This document shows, piece after piece, positions 51,218 through 63,538 of a stretch of 64,000 nucleotides of DNA; position 1 is the stretch's first letter; every line of letters begins with the position of its first letter. Made by a program: the position numbers and the translations under genes. Below the pieces are notes generated by a model. That model was not told where the DNA came from, did not search any database, and saw nothing but the letters and a program-made list of their open reading frames with translations. The stretch is from Litoditis marina (lineage: Eukaryota > Nematoda > Chromadorea > Rhabditida > Rhabditidae), in NCBI GenBank assembly GCA_964036275.1, contig OZ038437.1, positions 9,496,304-9,560,303 on the forward strand. Direction: 5' to 3'.

Positions 51218-54200
51218 GCCGGTGTCACGAGCAACAAGGTCGCCTCGTCCTCTACTGCTTTTCGAATCACTCTGGTGATTAGGTTGAAAGGAGGAAATGC
51301 GTAACCGTAAAGGCCCAACCAGTTTTGAGCAAAGGCGTCTACCCTCCAGGAGTCGGGATCTGGGAAAAAAGAGACAAATTTATCAATTTTACAGTTGAGT
51401 CGAGTAGCAAAAAGGTCGACTTCTGGCGTACCGAAAACTTGAAAAATACGCTTAGCTACTGCCGGAGCTAGGCTGAATTCAGCCCGTTCCCTAATAGTAT
51501 TGCGGGACTCCCAATCCGCAACTTGATTGATGGCGCCCGGCCTGTATGTAGCGAAAATGCGGATGTTGCGCCCTCGTGCCCAGTCATGAAGCTCGGCCGC
51601 TAGGTCAGAAAGGGAAGGGGATTTTGTGCCTCCCATATTCCTTATGTAAGCCACCGCTGATGTATTATCTAACTCTAATAAAACATTCAGGTTATTCCAG
51701 TTAACTGCGAAGAGTTTTAGCGCGAAAAACGAGGCCAACAGTTCTAAGACGTTGATATGCAGCCTAGACTCCGCGGTCGTCCAGCGACCACCAATACGTT
51801 TACCGCAGCAGACAGCTCCCCAACCCATCTTAGAAGCATCGGAGGTAACAATGACCTCGGGAGAAAACCTAGCCCACTTGGACTCCCCCAGACGCTCAAT
51901 GTTATCTCGCCACCATTTCATCTCCGACCTGGCCGAGTCGCTGAGGACGAGGCCTCGTCGGTATGAATCTGGACTGTCGTGAACTATGACTAGGTTCAAA
52001 TCACGCTGAAGGTAACGAAGTTTTAGCGGGGCCTCGAGCACCGCCAACGTAATGAAATTGGTTTTGCCCAGAAACGCGGCCAGATCTTTTGCTATCACAG
52101 TTTCCTGTGCTAGAAGCCTAGTAGCTAGAGATTTAATGTCTAGCTTTTTCTTGTCTGGTACCGCAAAAGTAGCCTTGGCTGAGTTGAGAGTTAGACCCAA
52201 AAATTCCATTTCTTGCGTGGGTATCGTGACCGACATTTCCATGTTAACTCGAAGTCCTACTTCCGCGAAAAGGGTGAGAGCCACGTCTATGTGTTCCCTC
52301 AGTAAAGCTGGATTATTTGCGAAAATGGCCCAATCATCTAAGTAATGAATGAGCCTGATACCCTTGCTTCTCAAGAACTCAGCCAAAACCCTCATCAATT
52401 TAGTATAGACAAAGGGGGCTGTTGCCAAGCCGAACGGTAGGCAGGTAAACCTATAGAGTTCTTGTTTCCAAGAAAACGCTAGATAGGATCTATCTGATAC
52501 CTCAATATTTACTGCAAAATACGCGTCCGACATATCAAGCTTACAACAGAAGTCCTGTTTGAACACCAGATCAGGAACTAATTGTAATCCCTCCATTTTA
52601 AAATGCTCAATATCTAAGTAGGCATTCAGCGGTTTTAGATTGAATATCAAACGAGTACTTCCATCCTTCTTGGGAATGCCAAATAAGGTTGCTAGGAATA
52701 CTTCAGAGTCTGAAGGGACTCGTTCGATAACCCCCTTATGTTCCAACTTTTCCAGTTCACCAAATAAATTGCGAGGGGGGTCAGATAATTTTTTTATCTT
52801 GTGCAAGCAAGGGCGTTTCCCAGTAAACCCCAAAGCGTACCCTTTTACCCACTTCAAGATCAGAGGATCAGATGTTAAATCTCCCCATCTATCCGCAAAG
52901 TCGCAAATGCGACCTGCGATACGACTAGACCCTTGTGGAACAGGTTTAGTAGGTATAACTTGAACGTACCTCTTCTGAGCATACGAAGAATGTCCTTTGA
53001 AGGATTTCTTGTACGGCTTATAGCGACCCGATGATTGGGAAGACGAGTGGGCCGGCTTTCTGAGCTTGACCAGGGCCTTCCTGGTGGCCGAGTCCTCCGC
53101 TCCCAGCTGATCCAGCAACTCCTTGCCATAGAGTGCCGGTCTGAGCTCTTCACCTCGGTCGCCCCCCAAGATGGAGTTCTGGTCCAGACCCAACTTTTTG
53201 AAGCCGGGCATGGCCTGATGGGGCACGACACCGAGACACCTGAAGGTAAATTATAATCAACCAATATAAGTGTGCATCATCTCAACTGCTGTTATCGATA
53301 CGTCTCTATGCGAATGGTTATGTGTACCCCGCAGACTTGGGTAATTAGTTTGAAAACGTCATTCCAGTTGTACCTCGTAGCCCATATCATAGAATAATAG
53401 TATATATCCAACATCCTGCAAACAAGGGACTAGCTACTATTCACCCATGCTCTAGTTATTACTACAAGTAACTTACTTGAGCGTTTGGAGTCTTTTCGCC
53501 ACCAAGGCGTCCTTCAAAGAAGCTGAGAGAATACTTCCCAGCAGGTCGAAATACCCGACGACATCCTCACCAAAGGGCGCCCCCTGGTCGTCCGAACCGA
53601 GCTGTAATAAGTGTTGTGTTGAACTGGACAGTCTATAGCTACCCTACGGCAACCCATCACTTGTAGCCGCCTACCATGGCTGTGCTTTCAGCAACTGGGA
53701 ATAAACAACCACCACTGAATAAACCAGGTTAATAATGTCCCCTAACCGGTGGACCTGGTGCAACAATGAAACACAGTCCAACAGATAGCTCACCTTTCGA
53801 ACTAGTTCGAGAACATTCAATGCCGTCAGCAGTCCATCATAAATCGAATCGAACTCAGCCTCAGACATGACCAGGTCTGCCTGTTGCTCGGTTTGCCCTC
53901 TGAGTTCTTCATCCATCTTCGGAGGAAGTGCCAAGACCGACCTGAAAGTGCCCACTCATCCAAGTACATGAAAAATACTAATAATCACAATAATCTAGGG
54001 CCAACCGCCCTTGATTCTTATAAAAAAAAAATTTTTCCACTTAGCAGACGCCTCTGTGATTGAACAACCGAGAAATGAGCCTTGCGTGGTTGGCTATACA
54101 GACATGAAAGTAACTAGCTAAAGTGAAGTAAGCGGTAAACGCAACTCACGCGACTAGTGGAATCTCCTTCAGTAGTTTCATGCGATCAGCTGTCGGCATG

Positions 54201-55134
54201 AAGATTCCAGCCGCCCAAGCCTCGAAACGACCTCTGGCTTGCTCACCAATTTCCACTCGTGGTCTCACATCCTTCTTCGCTACCTTGGGTGGTGCGGGGA
54301 CCGCGTCCACGGCTGAAAACCAAAAACATTGATGACCGAAACCAAACCTGCCGGAGAGCACCGGACACACACCCGAAACCGAAAGAATTCATGAAAGCGA
54401 GACCAGCTCCACCAACCAAAGGACGACATCTCATTGTAATGGGAGTACCCCTACTTCTATTCATCTTTTTTCTCAATGAATAAGCCCGCTTTTTATAGCT
54501 CAAGTGGGTCTCAAGACTTTGAATGAAAACAAGTTGCTCACCTGCCACAAAGTCCTTCTTCTTCGGAATCGTGTAGTCATCCAGATTTGGGCTCCTCGGT
54601 ACCTCGCCTTCCTCCAGATCTTCCTCCTCTTGGAAACGATCTTCTTCTGGAGAAGTAGAACGGTCACGATGATAACGGCCTCTTCTTCTTCTCGAACGAG
54701 AACGAGATCGGGACCGTGATCTCGATCTCTCCCGCGACGACGATCGCCTCGATGACGAGCGAGACCGACGACGCGACGAAGAGCGGGATCTGGAATGCAA
54801 GCGATCAGTAACCCATTCCGCACTGAGATCCTATCGAACAATCTAATGAATTACTAAAAGATTCACCATTTCGCTAGTATCGAGCCCAACTAAAACCGTC
54901 TCCAATTAGTCGATTGCTCCGAGGCTAGAATGTAGCCCGAGAGAAACGTTCTGAGGATAAATCATAATTGTTAATCTAGAACCTTGGTGTCTAAATTATT
55001 TCATCCGGAAGTGTCCTAAAACCCTACCTTGAGTACCTCCTTCGTTCACGACTAGAACGATCGCGACTAGAACGACGTCTTCTTCGCACCTCTCTTGGCG
55101 AACGAGAACGCACAGTCGATTCCGAGCCGGACAT
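50983..55134 (-). CDS. DIRS Gag-reverse transcriptase/RNase H, six exons
   Basis: Exons 55134-55028, 54789-54542, 54312-54150, 53941-53794, 53601-53477 and 53239-50983 join in phase (total 1,015 codons), with GT donors and TTTCAG/TTACAG/TTCCAG-type acceptors. Residues 1-80 form a dense RS domain, then an acidic stretch, PAPPKVAKKD, a helical Gag-like part (FEAWAAGIFMPTADRMKLL...), and RT from about residue 400: IPKKDGSTRLIFNLKPLN, KLDMSDAYFAV, LPFGLATAPFVYTKLM and YLDDW. RNase H follows (TSDASKMGWGA, ELLASFFAL, LELDNTSAVAYI), then the DIRS-type tail DLFATRLNCKIDKFVS with YAFPPFNLI. Catalytic aspartates are present. Five introns in a retrotransposon mean that genomic RNA must escape splicing. 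Confidence 0.85.
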
Positions 55135-55332
55135 TCTGGAATGAATAATTTCTTGTACGATTTTCTTGCACCAGCAACCACCAATCGAACAGAAGAAGTT
55201 TGTTCCGTAACCACTTCTGGCACTATCCTGAAAACAGGACAAAAATGCTTCTGGAGAATAAAAAAAGAACTCTCTAATTTATAAATTAAATGAGAACCAA
55301 AACTACGAGCCCGACTCCAGCGGCGCTCACGA

Positions 55333-55589
55333 AACATCTGAAGTTTTTTTCAAAAAATTTCGTTGACTTCGGGTTTCGCGATGGGGAGATTACGGTAGCG
55401 TGGCGCTCAGGGTTTTCGTTGCGGGACTCTTTCCCGCGTCAGAATTTTTTTAAAAAAATCCGACTTAGTCTTAAAAAACGAGGACGGTTCTCTCGTATTT
55501 TTTTTCTAGGTCTTTTCTTTTAAGTGAGAACAAAGCTTCTTTCACGGAACAAAGCATCTTGATGATAGTTATCTCGTAGTCATTATAAT
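55333..55589 (-). repeat. DIRS right inverted terminal repeat
   Basis: Inverted partner of 49412-49669. Its last bases CATTATAAT abut GCTTTATG of the array unit. Confidence 0.92.
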
Positions 55590-56289
55590 GCTTTATGTTC
55601 GCAATTAGCGAGACAACAATCGTAAAATCAATTATAGAAGAGCGAGCCTGAACAGCGAACATAAAGCTCAACTTGGAAACATAACGCGGTACTAGAAAAC
55701 ATAACGCGGTATTGCCAACAGTTTTTAGGCTTGGTTATCAGTGAAGTTATGGGAAATATTTAAACCTGCCCAGATCAGTGCAAAGTGTAAAAGAAGAAAA
55801 CCATATATGCTGTTCGAATTAAATATTTGTCACATTTACTTTAGTTTACCTATTAAAAAGGCTTAGGCTTAGGTAAGCCATGGTTCCTAGAATAGGTCGT
55901 TGAACCTCAAGTCACTGGCTCGTTGCGCCTCAGGTTACTGGCTCATTGCAGTTTAAGGCAAAATTATGAGGGAGAAATTTGGATTACCGACATCCGACAT
56001 GTTTTTTTTATATTATATGATTCTAATGGTTACCATTTTCTGTGAACTCGTAACCAAACATAGATCCAACCTGACACCAGAAATGGCACTAGATATGTCA
56101 ACTGAGCAAATTCTCTTATAATGTATGAAACTCTACCGCCCTGTGTTCTAAACTATTATAAACTTTTGCGTTATGTTCTTTCTAACCGCGTTATGTTCTC
56201 TCTAACCGCGTTATGTTCTCTCTAACCGCGTTATGTTCGCAATTAGGAGAGAGTTAGGCGACATGTTCGCGAGCGAACCATACTAAAGG
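55590..56289 (+). repeat. 700-bp module starting each later array unit
   Basis: Begins GCTTTATGTTCGCAATTAGCG and ends at GAACATGTAGCAGCAG, joined to the truncated ORF1 frame. Holds two copies of AACATAACGCGGTA near 55678-55712 and, in opposite orientation, four copies of CGCGTTATGTTCT at about 56168-56240, giving a snapback pair. Repeated at 59563-60262 and from 63539 to the end. No coding frame. Absent from unit A, so it arrived before the tandem amplification of B onwards. Confidence 0.75.
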
Positions 56290-56309
56290 CCGAACATGTA
56301 GCAGCAGTT

Positions 56310-56907
56310 CGAGACCCCGAAGCAGCGAAAGGCCGGATTCCTCGCCAGACAATCAAAACGAGATGCCGCCCGAGCTGAGGTCACTGACCAGACTACAATT
56401 CCCATTCCCGCTGATGCCAAACTACAAACCGAAATAAAGGTATTTGAACAATCCAGAGATAATGTTCCCGTTTCGCCAATTATTGATGTGTCTCCACTTC
56501 AGGAACTGTCCGAATCATTCGCTTTGTCATCTCCAACCGTAGAACCTGTTGAAACCGTTCCGGTTGAAACTCCCAACTTGGTTGCTCCTGCTGACTTGCC
56601 CATGCCGTCTTCCTCAACAACTGGTTCAGCTGTACTCTCTCAGTCTGAAATTGTTTGTCCTGGTGGCTACAAACTACCTGCCGGTTTTATTGTTTCTCCT
56701 GACCTTGTGTTCAACCGGAAAATTTCGGATACTGTTATCGCTTCAAATGAGATGTATGAGAATGGTGTTTCTAATAGAGATAAGTATGAGTATTTCCGCT
56801 CTGTGTGTTCAACTGACCCAACCGTTGCTGCAGCTATATCTCAGTCGTACTTTGATGTTTACGGGTTTCCGATACTATGTCTAACGCGACAATTTCCGCT
56901 ACAATAA
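56310..56907 (+). pseudogene. 5'-truncated LINE ORF1 fragment, unit B
   Basis: Begins inside the frame at TTCGAGACCCCGAAGCAGCG (codons for FETPKQRKAGF) directly after the 700-bp module. Open to the same stop as the copy at 46714. No start codon of its own before 56488 is convincing. Confidence 0.7.
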
Positions 56908-57294
56908 CTTGACCTAGGTGCTCATCATCATTCATTCTATTTAAGTTCTGAAAATAGGTTTTTCATGTATTTTTTGTTGAAATCCATTCACCACGTATGT
57001 AATCTTGCTTTAATTGTTGTTGATGTAATTCTACATGGATAATGAGTTATTATTATTACATGTCAGATCCAAGAGCATACGAAAAACACACTACGAAGTC
57101 CAGATACCTTCATCGAGCCGGAGTGCCAGTGTTGTGAGTTCTGTTTAATAACTGCTAGTTTAAAAATATACCGACCAAAAACAATATCAACGTAATGAGA
57201 TTCAATAGCCAAACACAGTGTTTGCCTAGATGAAAACATTGGAAAATCATTGGAAGAAGTTTATTATAGATGACGATATATGTATAATGTTGCT

Positions 57295-57733
57295 TTAGTA
57301 ACAATTGACAAAGGTTCCAAACCATCTGATACAACTTCCACCGTTATATCCGTGAGCACGGCAACAACCGTTGGCACTTCCACCGTTGAAGCACACCTCG
57401 CGACAGGGTTCCACTTCTCGGGCATAGGAAACTGAGGCAGCAACTGAAAATATAACTGTATACATCAATGTTCCATCACACAAACACACGAGTTCCATTG
57501 AATACAACCATATTGTGGTAGTGCGAACTGTTTCGCAAATAGTTTACTTTCACTCCATTCTGGAAACAGTTTCTGAAGTGTAGGAACTTAATTATTTGTA
57601 TTAAAATGTGAACTCCAGAAAGTATCTCCTATCTGTTTGTGTGTGTAGGTAATGTTGTTTTCTACTGAACATAAAAGTTGAACTCACTTGCAACGACCAA
57701 GAAGACTAGAAGAAGAATGTTGAAGGCACGCAT
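57295..57733 (-). CDS. Secreted cysteine-rich peptide, copy B
   Basis: Exons 57733-57688 and 57443-57295. The coding sequence appears the same as copy A, with the same splice sites, TATA-like box and upstream TGACTCA pair. Offset from copy A is exactly 10,192 bp over the gene, meaning no indels within it. Confidence 0.78.
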
Positions 57734-60279
57734 TTCCACGAGATTCGATGTGGGAGACAGCTCTAGCTGACTTTTATGCTTGGGAAAATGCTGTAAAGCG
57801 ACGCTTGACCAAGATGTATTACCTTCATTTTTGAACACATTTGAGATGTGAGTCAGCAAATTTAAAATGTGAGTCAGCGCATTACACTACAGTATTTCCT
57901 AGAAACGAAAAAAACTATCGCGGCTCAATGAACAGTCGACTTGAAACTGGATAGAATCTTTTCATGAAGCTCGCTCAAAAAATAGTAGGGCTCAATCGTT
58001 TTTCCGCAACATGCGAAATATTGATTCAGCAGTTACAAAACTCGTGTATTTTTACTTCGGACTTCGTTGCTTGGACAGCTAAGTTTAGGAAGTTGTGATT
58101 TTTTTCTGTTTTCGAAAACACTCGGACTTGGTTAATTTTGTCGAACTTGAACCATTTTAACCAACAATGCACAAGGATTCTGTTAGGACAAATGAACTAC
58201 AGGTGAACTCCTATCACACCCATATTTTACTACTAGTATACTGCCAGTTTTTCTGTAGTAAGGAGCAGAACCACAGTTCTACTTCCACCTAACTCCTAGT
58301 AAGGTGGTAGTCAGCTACCTATTTTATCTGTAGTAAAATTCTATTAAAAAACAGAAATAAATCCCCTATCAACCACAAATTTGAAGTTCTAATTTGATTA
58401 GGGCAAAACGTAAACAAAGAGGTATTAGTGTGAAATTCGTGTGCATACGAGCAGTAATGACCAGAGGAGTGTTAGTTAATCACCATGTTGTAGGCGTGAA
58501 GAACGGAGCAGTGGTACGTACAAATGATTAACTATACATCACTGTTTATTCTCTCTTATGGCCTGCTTCCAATTTTCCTCATTCACCTGGGCTTTCATCT
58601 ATCTACGAAATTACACCAAAATCCAAGTATTACACCAAAATCCAAAATACTGCTCTGATGTTGTACTGGTGATTATTCGCGATTACAAAGGAAGGGGAAT
58701 AGAAATGGGTCGAGAACCAAGCCTTTTATGAGCCAAACTATCATAAGGGATATGTATCGCCAAGCTTTTGATCAAATAGTGGATTGTGTTTTCGAACACA
58801 CAACTTCAATTTCAATCAAAACAAAAATTGGAATACATATCTGAAACATTTTTCAAATTTATGATACGCTTGCAAACTTTTCGCGAGCAAATTGTGCGCG
58901 TCTCCATGAAAATGTGCTACATGCTTTTGCTTACGCGTTACTGCCGTACACAAGTTCTCACAAAAACAAACTTGGGAAATTTTCATCAATTCCAATTGTT
59001 TTGTTCATTTTTCGTTCTCATGTGTCCACTAATAACTCAAATTATCAAATTAAAGACGTACGGTCCCTTTATAGATGGAAAAATAGTTGGAACTGTGAAC
59101 ACAGTACGGATGGTACAGGGAGAGGTATTATGAAGAATAATACTATACGGCAACAAATGTAATATAAAATTACATAAATGTGTAAAAATATGTGACATAC
59201 GGTAACTATGGTAGCAGTTTTGTCGTCACTCGCAAGCAACCTAGTAACAACTTAGTAGGAAGTTAGTAGCAACTTGTATTTTTTCTCAAACTCAAGATAG
59301 TTGTTTAGTAACCGTTTGATAGTAACTTGTTAGCCATTTACTGAACTGCCAAATCACTAATATATGGCTAATAAATTATTTTTGACAGTACTTGCTAGTA
59401 GTTTTGATCGAACCGCCAAGATGTAGCAAATGGTTCACAAATCTAGCATAATATAGTTCTCTATTTGCATTATTAATAATGTAAAAAGGAGTTTTGTTCG
59501 TATTTTATCAATTAGAGAAACGATTTCCACTCCAATATTATTAGCAACAACTGGGCTATAATGCTTTATGTTCGCAATTAGCGAGACAACCATCGTAAAA
59601 TCAATTATAGAAGAGCGAGCCTGAACAGCGAACATAAAGCTCAACTTGGAAACATAACGCGGTACTAGAAAACATAACGCGGTATTGCCAACAGTTTTTA
59701 GGCTTGGTTATCAGTGAAGTTATGGGAAATATTTAAACCTGCCCAGATCAGTGCAAAGTGTAAAAGAAGAAAACCATATATGCTGTTCGAATTAAATATT
59801 TGTCACATTTACTTTAGTTTACCTATTAAAAAGGCTTAGGCTTAGGTAAGCCATGGTTCCTAGAATAGGTCGTTGAACCTCAAGTCACTGGCTCGTTGCG
59901 CCTCAGGTTACTGGCTCATTGCAGTTTAAGGCGAAATTATGAGGGAGAAATTTGGATTACCGACATCCGACATGTTTTTTTATATTATATGATTCTAATG
60001 GTTACCATTTTCTGTGAACTCGTAACCAAACATAGATCCAACCTGACACCAGAAATGGCACTAGATATGTCAACTGAGCAAATTCTCTCATAATGTATGA
60101 AACTCTACCGCCCTGTGTTCTAAACTATTATAAACTTTTGCGTTATGTTTTTTCTAACCGCGTTATGTTCTCTCTAACCGCGTTATGTTCTCTCTAACCG
60201 CGTTATGTTCGCAATTAGGAGAGAGTTAGGCGACATGTTCGCGAGCGAACCATACTAAAGGCCGAACATGTAGCAGCAG

Positions 60280-60879
60280 TTCGAGACCCCGAAGCAGCGA
60301 AAGGCCGGATTCCTCGCCAGACAATCAAAACGAGATGCCGCCCGAGCTGAGGTCACTGACCAGACTACAATTCCCATTCCCGCTGATGCCAAACTACAAA
60401 CCGAAATAAAGGTATTTGAACAATCCAGAGATGATGTTCCCGTTTCGCCAATTATTGATGTGTCTCCACTTCAGGAACTGTCCGAATCATTCGCTTTGTC
60501 ATCTCCAACCGTAGAACCTGTTGAAACCGTTCCGGTTGAAACTCCCAACTTGGTTGCTCCTGCTGACTTGCCCATGCCGTCTTCCTCAACAACTGGTTCA
60601 GCTGTACTCTCTTAGTCTGAAATTGTTTGTCCTGGTGGCTACAAACTACCTGCCGGTTTTATTGTTTCTCCTGACCTTGTGTTCAACCGGAAAATTTCGG
60701 ATACTGTTATCGCTTTAAATGAGATGTATGAGAATGGTGTTTCTAATAGAGATAAGTATGAGTATTTCCGCTCTGTGTGTTCAACTGACCCAACCGTTGC
60801 TGCAGCTATATCTCAGTCGTACTTTGATGTTTACGAGTTTCCGATACTATGTCTAACGCGACAATTTCCGCTACAATAA
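60280..60879 (+). pseudogene. 5'-truncated LINE ORF1 fragment with nonsense codon, unit C
   Basis: Same as unit B, but CAG has become TAG at about 60613-60615 (TCTCTTAGTCTG versus TCTCTCAGTCTG), closing the frame. Confidence 0.75.
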
Positions 60880-61265
60880 CTTGACCTAGGTGCTCATCAT
60901 CATTCATTCTATTTAAGTTCTGAAAATAGGTTTTTCATGTATTTTTGTTGAAATCCATTCACCACGTATGTAATCTTGCTTTAATTGTTGTTGATGTAAT
61001 TCTACATGGATAATGAGTTATTATTATTACAAGTCAGATCCAAGAGCATACGAAAAACACACTACGAAGTCCAGATACCTTCATCGACCCGGAGTGCCAG
61101 TGTTGTGAGTTCTGTTTAATAACTGCTAGTTTAAAAATATACCGACCAAAAACAATATCAACGTAATGAGATTCAATAGCCAAACACAGTGTTTGCCTAG
61201 ATGAAAACATTGGAAAATCATTGAAAGAAGTTTATTATAGATGACGATATATGTATAATGTTGCT

Positions 61266-61704
61266 TTAGTAACAATTGACAAAGGTTCCAAACCATCTGA
61301 CACAACTTCCACCGTTATATCCGTGAGCACGGCAACAACCGTTGGCACTTCCACCGTTGAAGCACACCTCGCGACAGGGTTCCACTTCTCGGGCATAGGA
61401 AACTGAGGCAGCAACTGAAAATAGAACTGTATACATCAATGTTCCATCACACAAACACACGAGTTCCATTGAATACAACCATATTGTGGTAGTGCGAACT
61501 GTTTCGCAAATAGTTTACTTTCACTCCATTCTGGAAACAGTTTCTGAAGTGTAGGAACTTAATTATTTGTATTAAAATGTGAACTCCAGAAAGTATCTCC
61601 TATCTGTTAGTGTGTGTAGGTAATGTTGTTTTCTACTGAACATAAAAGTTGAACTCACTTGCAACGACCAAGAAGACTAGAAGAAGAATGTTGAAGGCAC
61701 GCAT
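61266..61704 (-). CDS. Secreted cysteine-rich peptide, copy C
   Basis: Exons 61704-61659 and 61414-61266. Differs from A and B by Ile to Val after the fifth cysteine (GGSCVRW). Splice sites, promoter motifs and length are unchanged. Third copy of a tandem array that runs beyond the window. Confidence 0.78.
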
Positions 61705-63538
61705 TTCCACGAGATTCGATGTGGGAGACAGCTCTAGCTGACTTTTATGCTTGGGAAAATGCTGTAAAGCGACGCTTGACCAAGATGTATTACCTTCATT
61801 TTTGAACACATTTGAGATGTGAGTCAGCCAATTTAAAATGTGAGTCAGCGCATAACACTACAGTATTTCCTAGAAACGAAAAAAACTATCGCGGCTCAAT
61901 GAACAGTCGACTTGAAACTGGATAGAATCTTTTCATGAAGCTCGCTCAAAAAATAGTAGGGCTCAATCGTTTTTCCGCAACATGCGAAATATTGATTCAG
62001 CAGTTACAAAACTCGTGTATTTTTACTTCGGACTTCGTTGCTTGGACAGCTAAGTTTAGGAAGTTGTGATTTTTTTTCTGTTTTCGAAAACACTCGGACT
62101 TGGTTAATTTTGTCGAACTTGAACCATTTTAACCAACAATGCACAAGGATTCTGTTACGACAAATGAACTACAGGTGAACTCCTATCACACCCATATTTT
62201 ACTACTAGTATACTGCCAGTTTTTCTGTAGTAAGGAGCAGAACCACAGTTCTACTTCCACCTAACTCCTAGTAAGGTGGTAGTCAGCTACCTATTTTATC
62301 TGTAGTAAAATTCTATTAAAAAACAGAAATAAATCCCCTATCAACCACAAATTTGAAGTTCTAATTTGATTAGGGCAAAACGTAAACAAAGAGGTATTAG
62401 TGTGAAATTCGTGTGCATACGAGCAGTAATGACCAGAGGAGTGTTAGTTAATCACCATGTTGTAGGCGTGAAGAACGGAGCAGTGGTACGTACAAATGAT
62501 TAACTCTACATCACTGTTTATTCTCTCTTATGGCCTGCTTCCAATTTTCCTCATTCACCTGGGCTTTCATCTATCTACGAAATTACACCAAAATCCAAGT
62601 ATTACACCAAAATCCAAAATACTGCTCTGATATTGTACTGGTGATTATTCGCGATTACAAAGGAAGGGGAATAGAAATGGGTCGAGAACCAAGCCTTTTA
62701 TGAGCCAAACTATCATAAGGGATATGTATCGCCAAGCTTTTGATCAAATAGTGGATTGTGTTTTCGAACAACAACTTCAATTTCAATCAAAACAAAAATT
62801 GGAATACATATCTGAAACATTTTTCAAATTTATGATACGCTTGCAAACTTTTCGCGAGCAAATTGTGCACGTCTCCATGAAAATGTGCTACATGCTTTTG
62901 CTTACGCGTTACTGCCGTACACAAGTTCTCACAAAAACAAACTTGGGAAATTTTCATCAATTCCAATTGTTTTGTTCATTTTTCGTTCTCATGTGTCCAC
63001 TAATAACTCAAATTATCAAATTAAAGACGTACGGTCCCTTTATAGATGGAAAAATAGTTGGAACTGTGAACACAGTACGGATGGTACAGGAAGAGGTATC
63101 ATGAAGAATAATACTATACGGCAACAAATGTAATATAAAATTACATAAATGTGTAAAAATATGTGACATACGGTAACTATGGTAGCAGTTTTGTCGTCAT
63201 TCGCAAGCAACCTAGTAACAACTTAGTAGGAAGTTAGTAGCAACTTGTATTTTTTCTCAAACTCAAGATAGTTGTTCAGTAACCGTTTGATAGTAACTTG
63301 TTAGCCATTTACCGAACTGCCAAATCACTAATATATGGCTATTAAATTATTTTTGACAGTACTTGCTAGTAGTTTTGATCGAACCGCCAAGATGTAGCAA
63401 ATGGTTCACAAATCTAGCATAATATAGTTCTCTATTTGCATTATTAATAATGTAAAAAGGAGTTTTGTTCGTATTTTATCAATTAGAGAAACGATTTCCA
63501 CTCCATTATTATTAGCAACCCACAACTGGGCTATAATG

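Larger units (their letters stand above)
49376..55589 (-). mobile_element. DIRS-type tyrosine-recombinase retrotransposon, 6.2 kb
   Basis: Inverted terminal repeats 49412-49669 and 55333-55589, an internal complementary region at 50004-50104, an intron-split Gag-RT/RNase H gene and an overlapping tyrosine recombinase gene, all on the minus strand. The join TATAAT|GCTTTATG, uninterrupted, is present at about 59562 and 63538, showing the empty site; no target-site duplication is evident, as expected when a tyrosine recombinase integrates a circle. Its insertion site is exactly a unit boundary in the tandem array. Confidence 0.93.
55590..59562 (+). repeat. Tandem array unit B (3,973 bp)
   Basis: Runs from the 700-bp module through the ORF1 fragment, cysteine-rich peptide gene (-) and hypothetical frame to CTATAAT. 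Unit C (59563-63538) is 3,976 bp and nearly identical. Confidence 0.9.
59563..63538 (+). repeat. Tandem array unit C (3,976 bp)
   Basis: Same order as unit B with scattered single-base changes, including a nonsense change in the ORF1 fragment. Confidence 0.9.

Noticed and set aside
54243..55140. Host SR splicing factor gene
   Set aside because: The RS-rich exons lie between the DIRS terminal repeats and join in phase to the reverse transcriptase frame, so they are part of the element.
62700..63104. Conserved 134-aa gene in the array
   Set aside because: Conservation between units only reflects recent duplication; it is frameshifted in unit B and broken in the older inverted copy.
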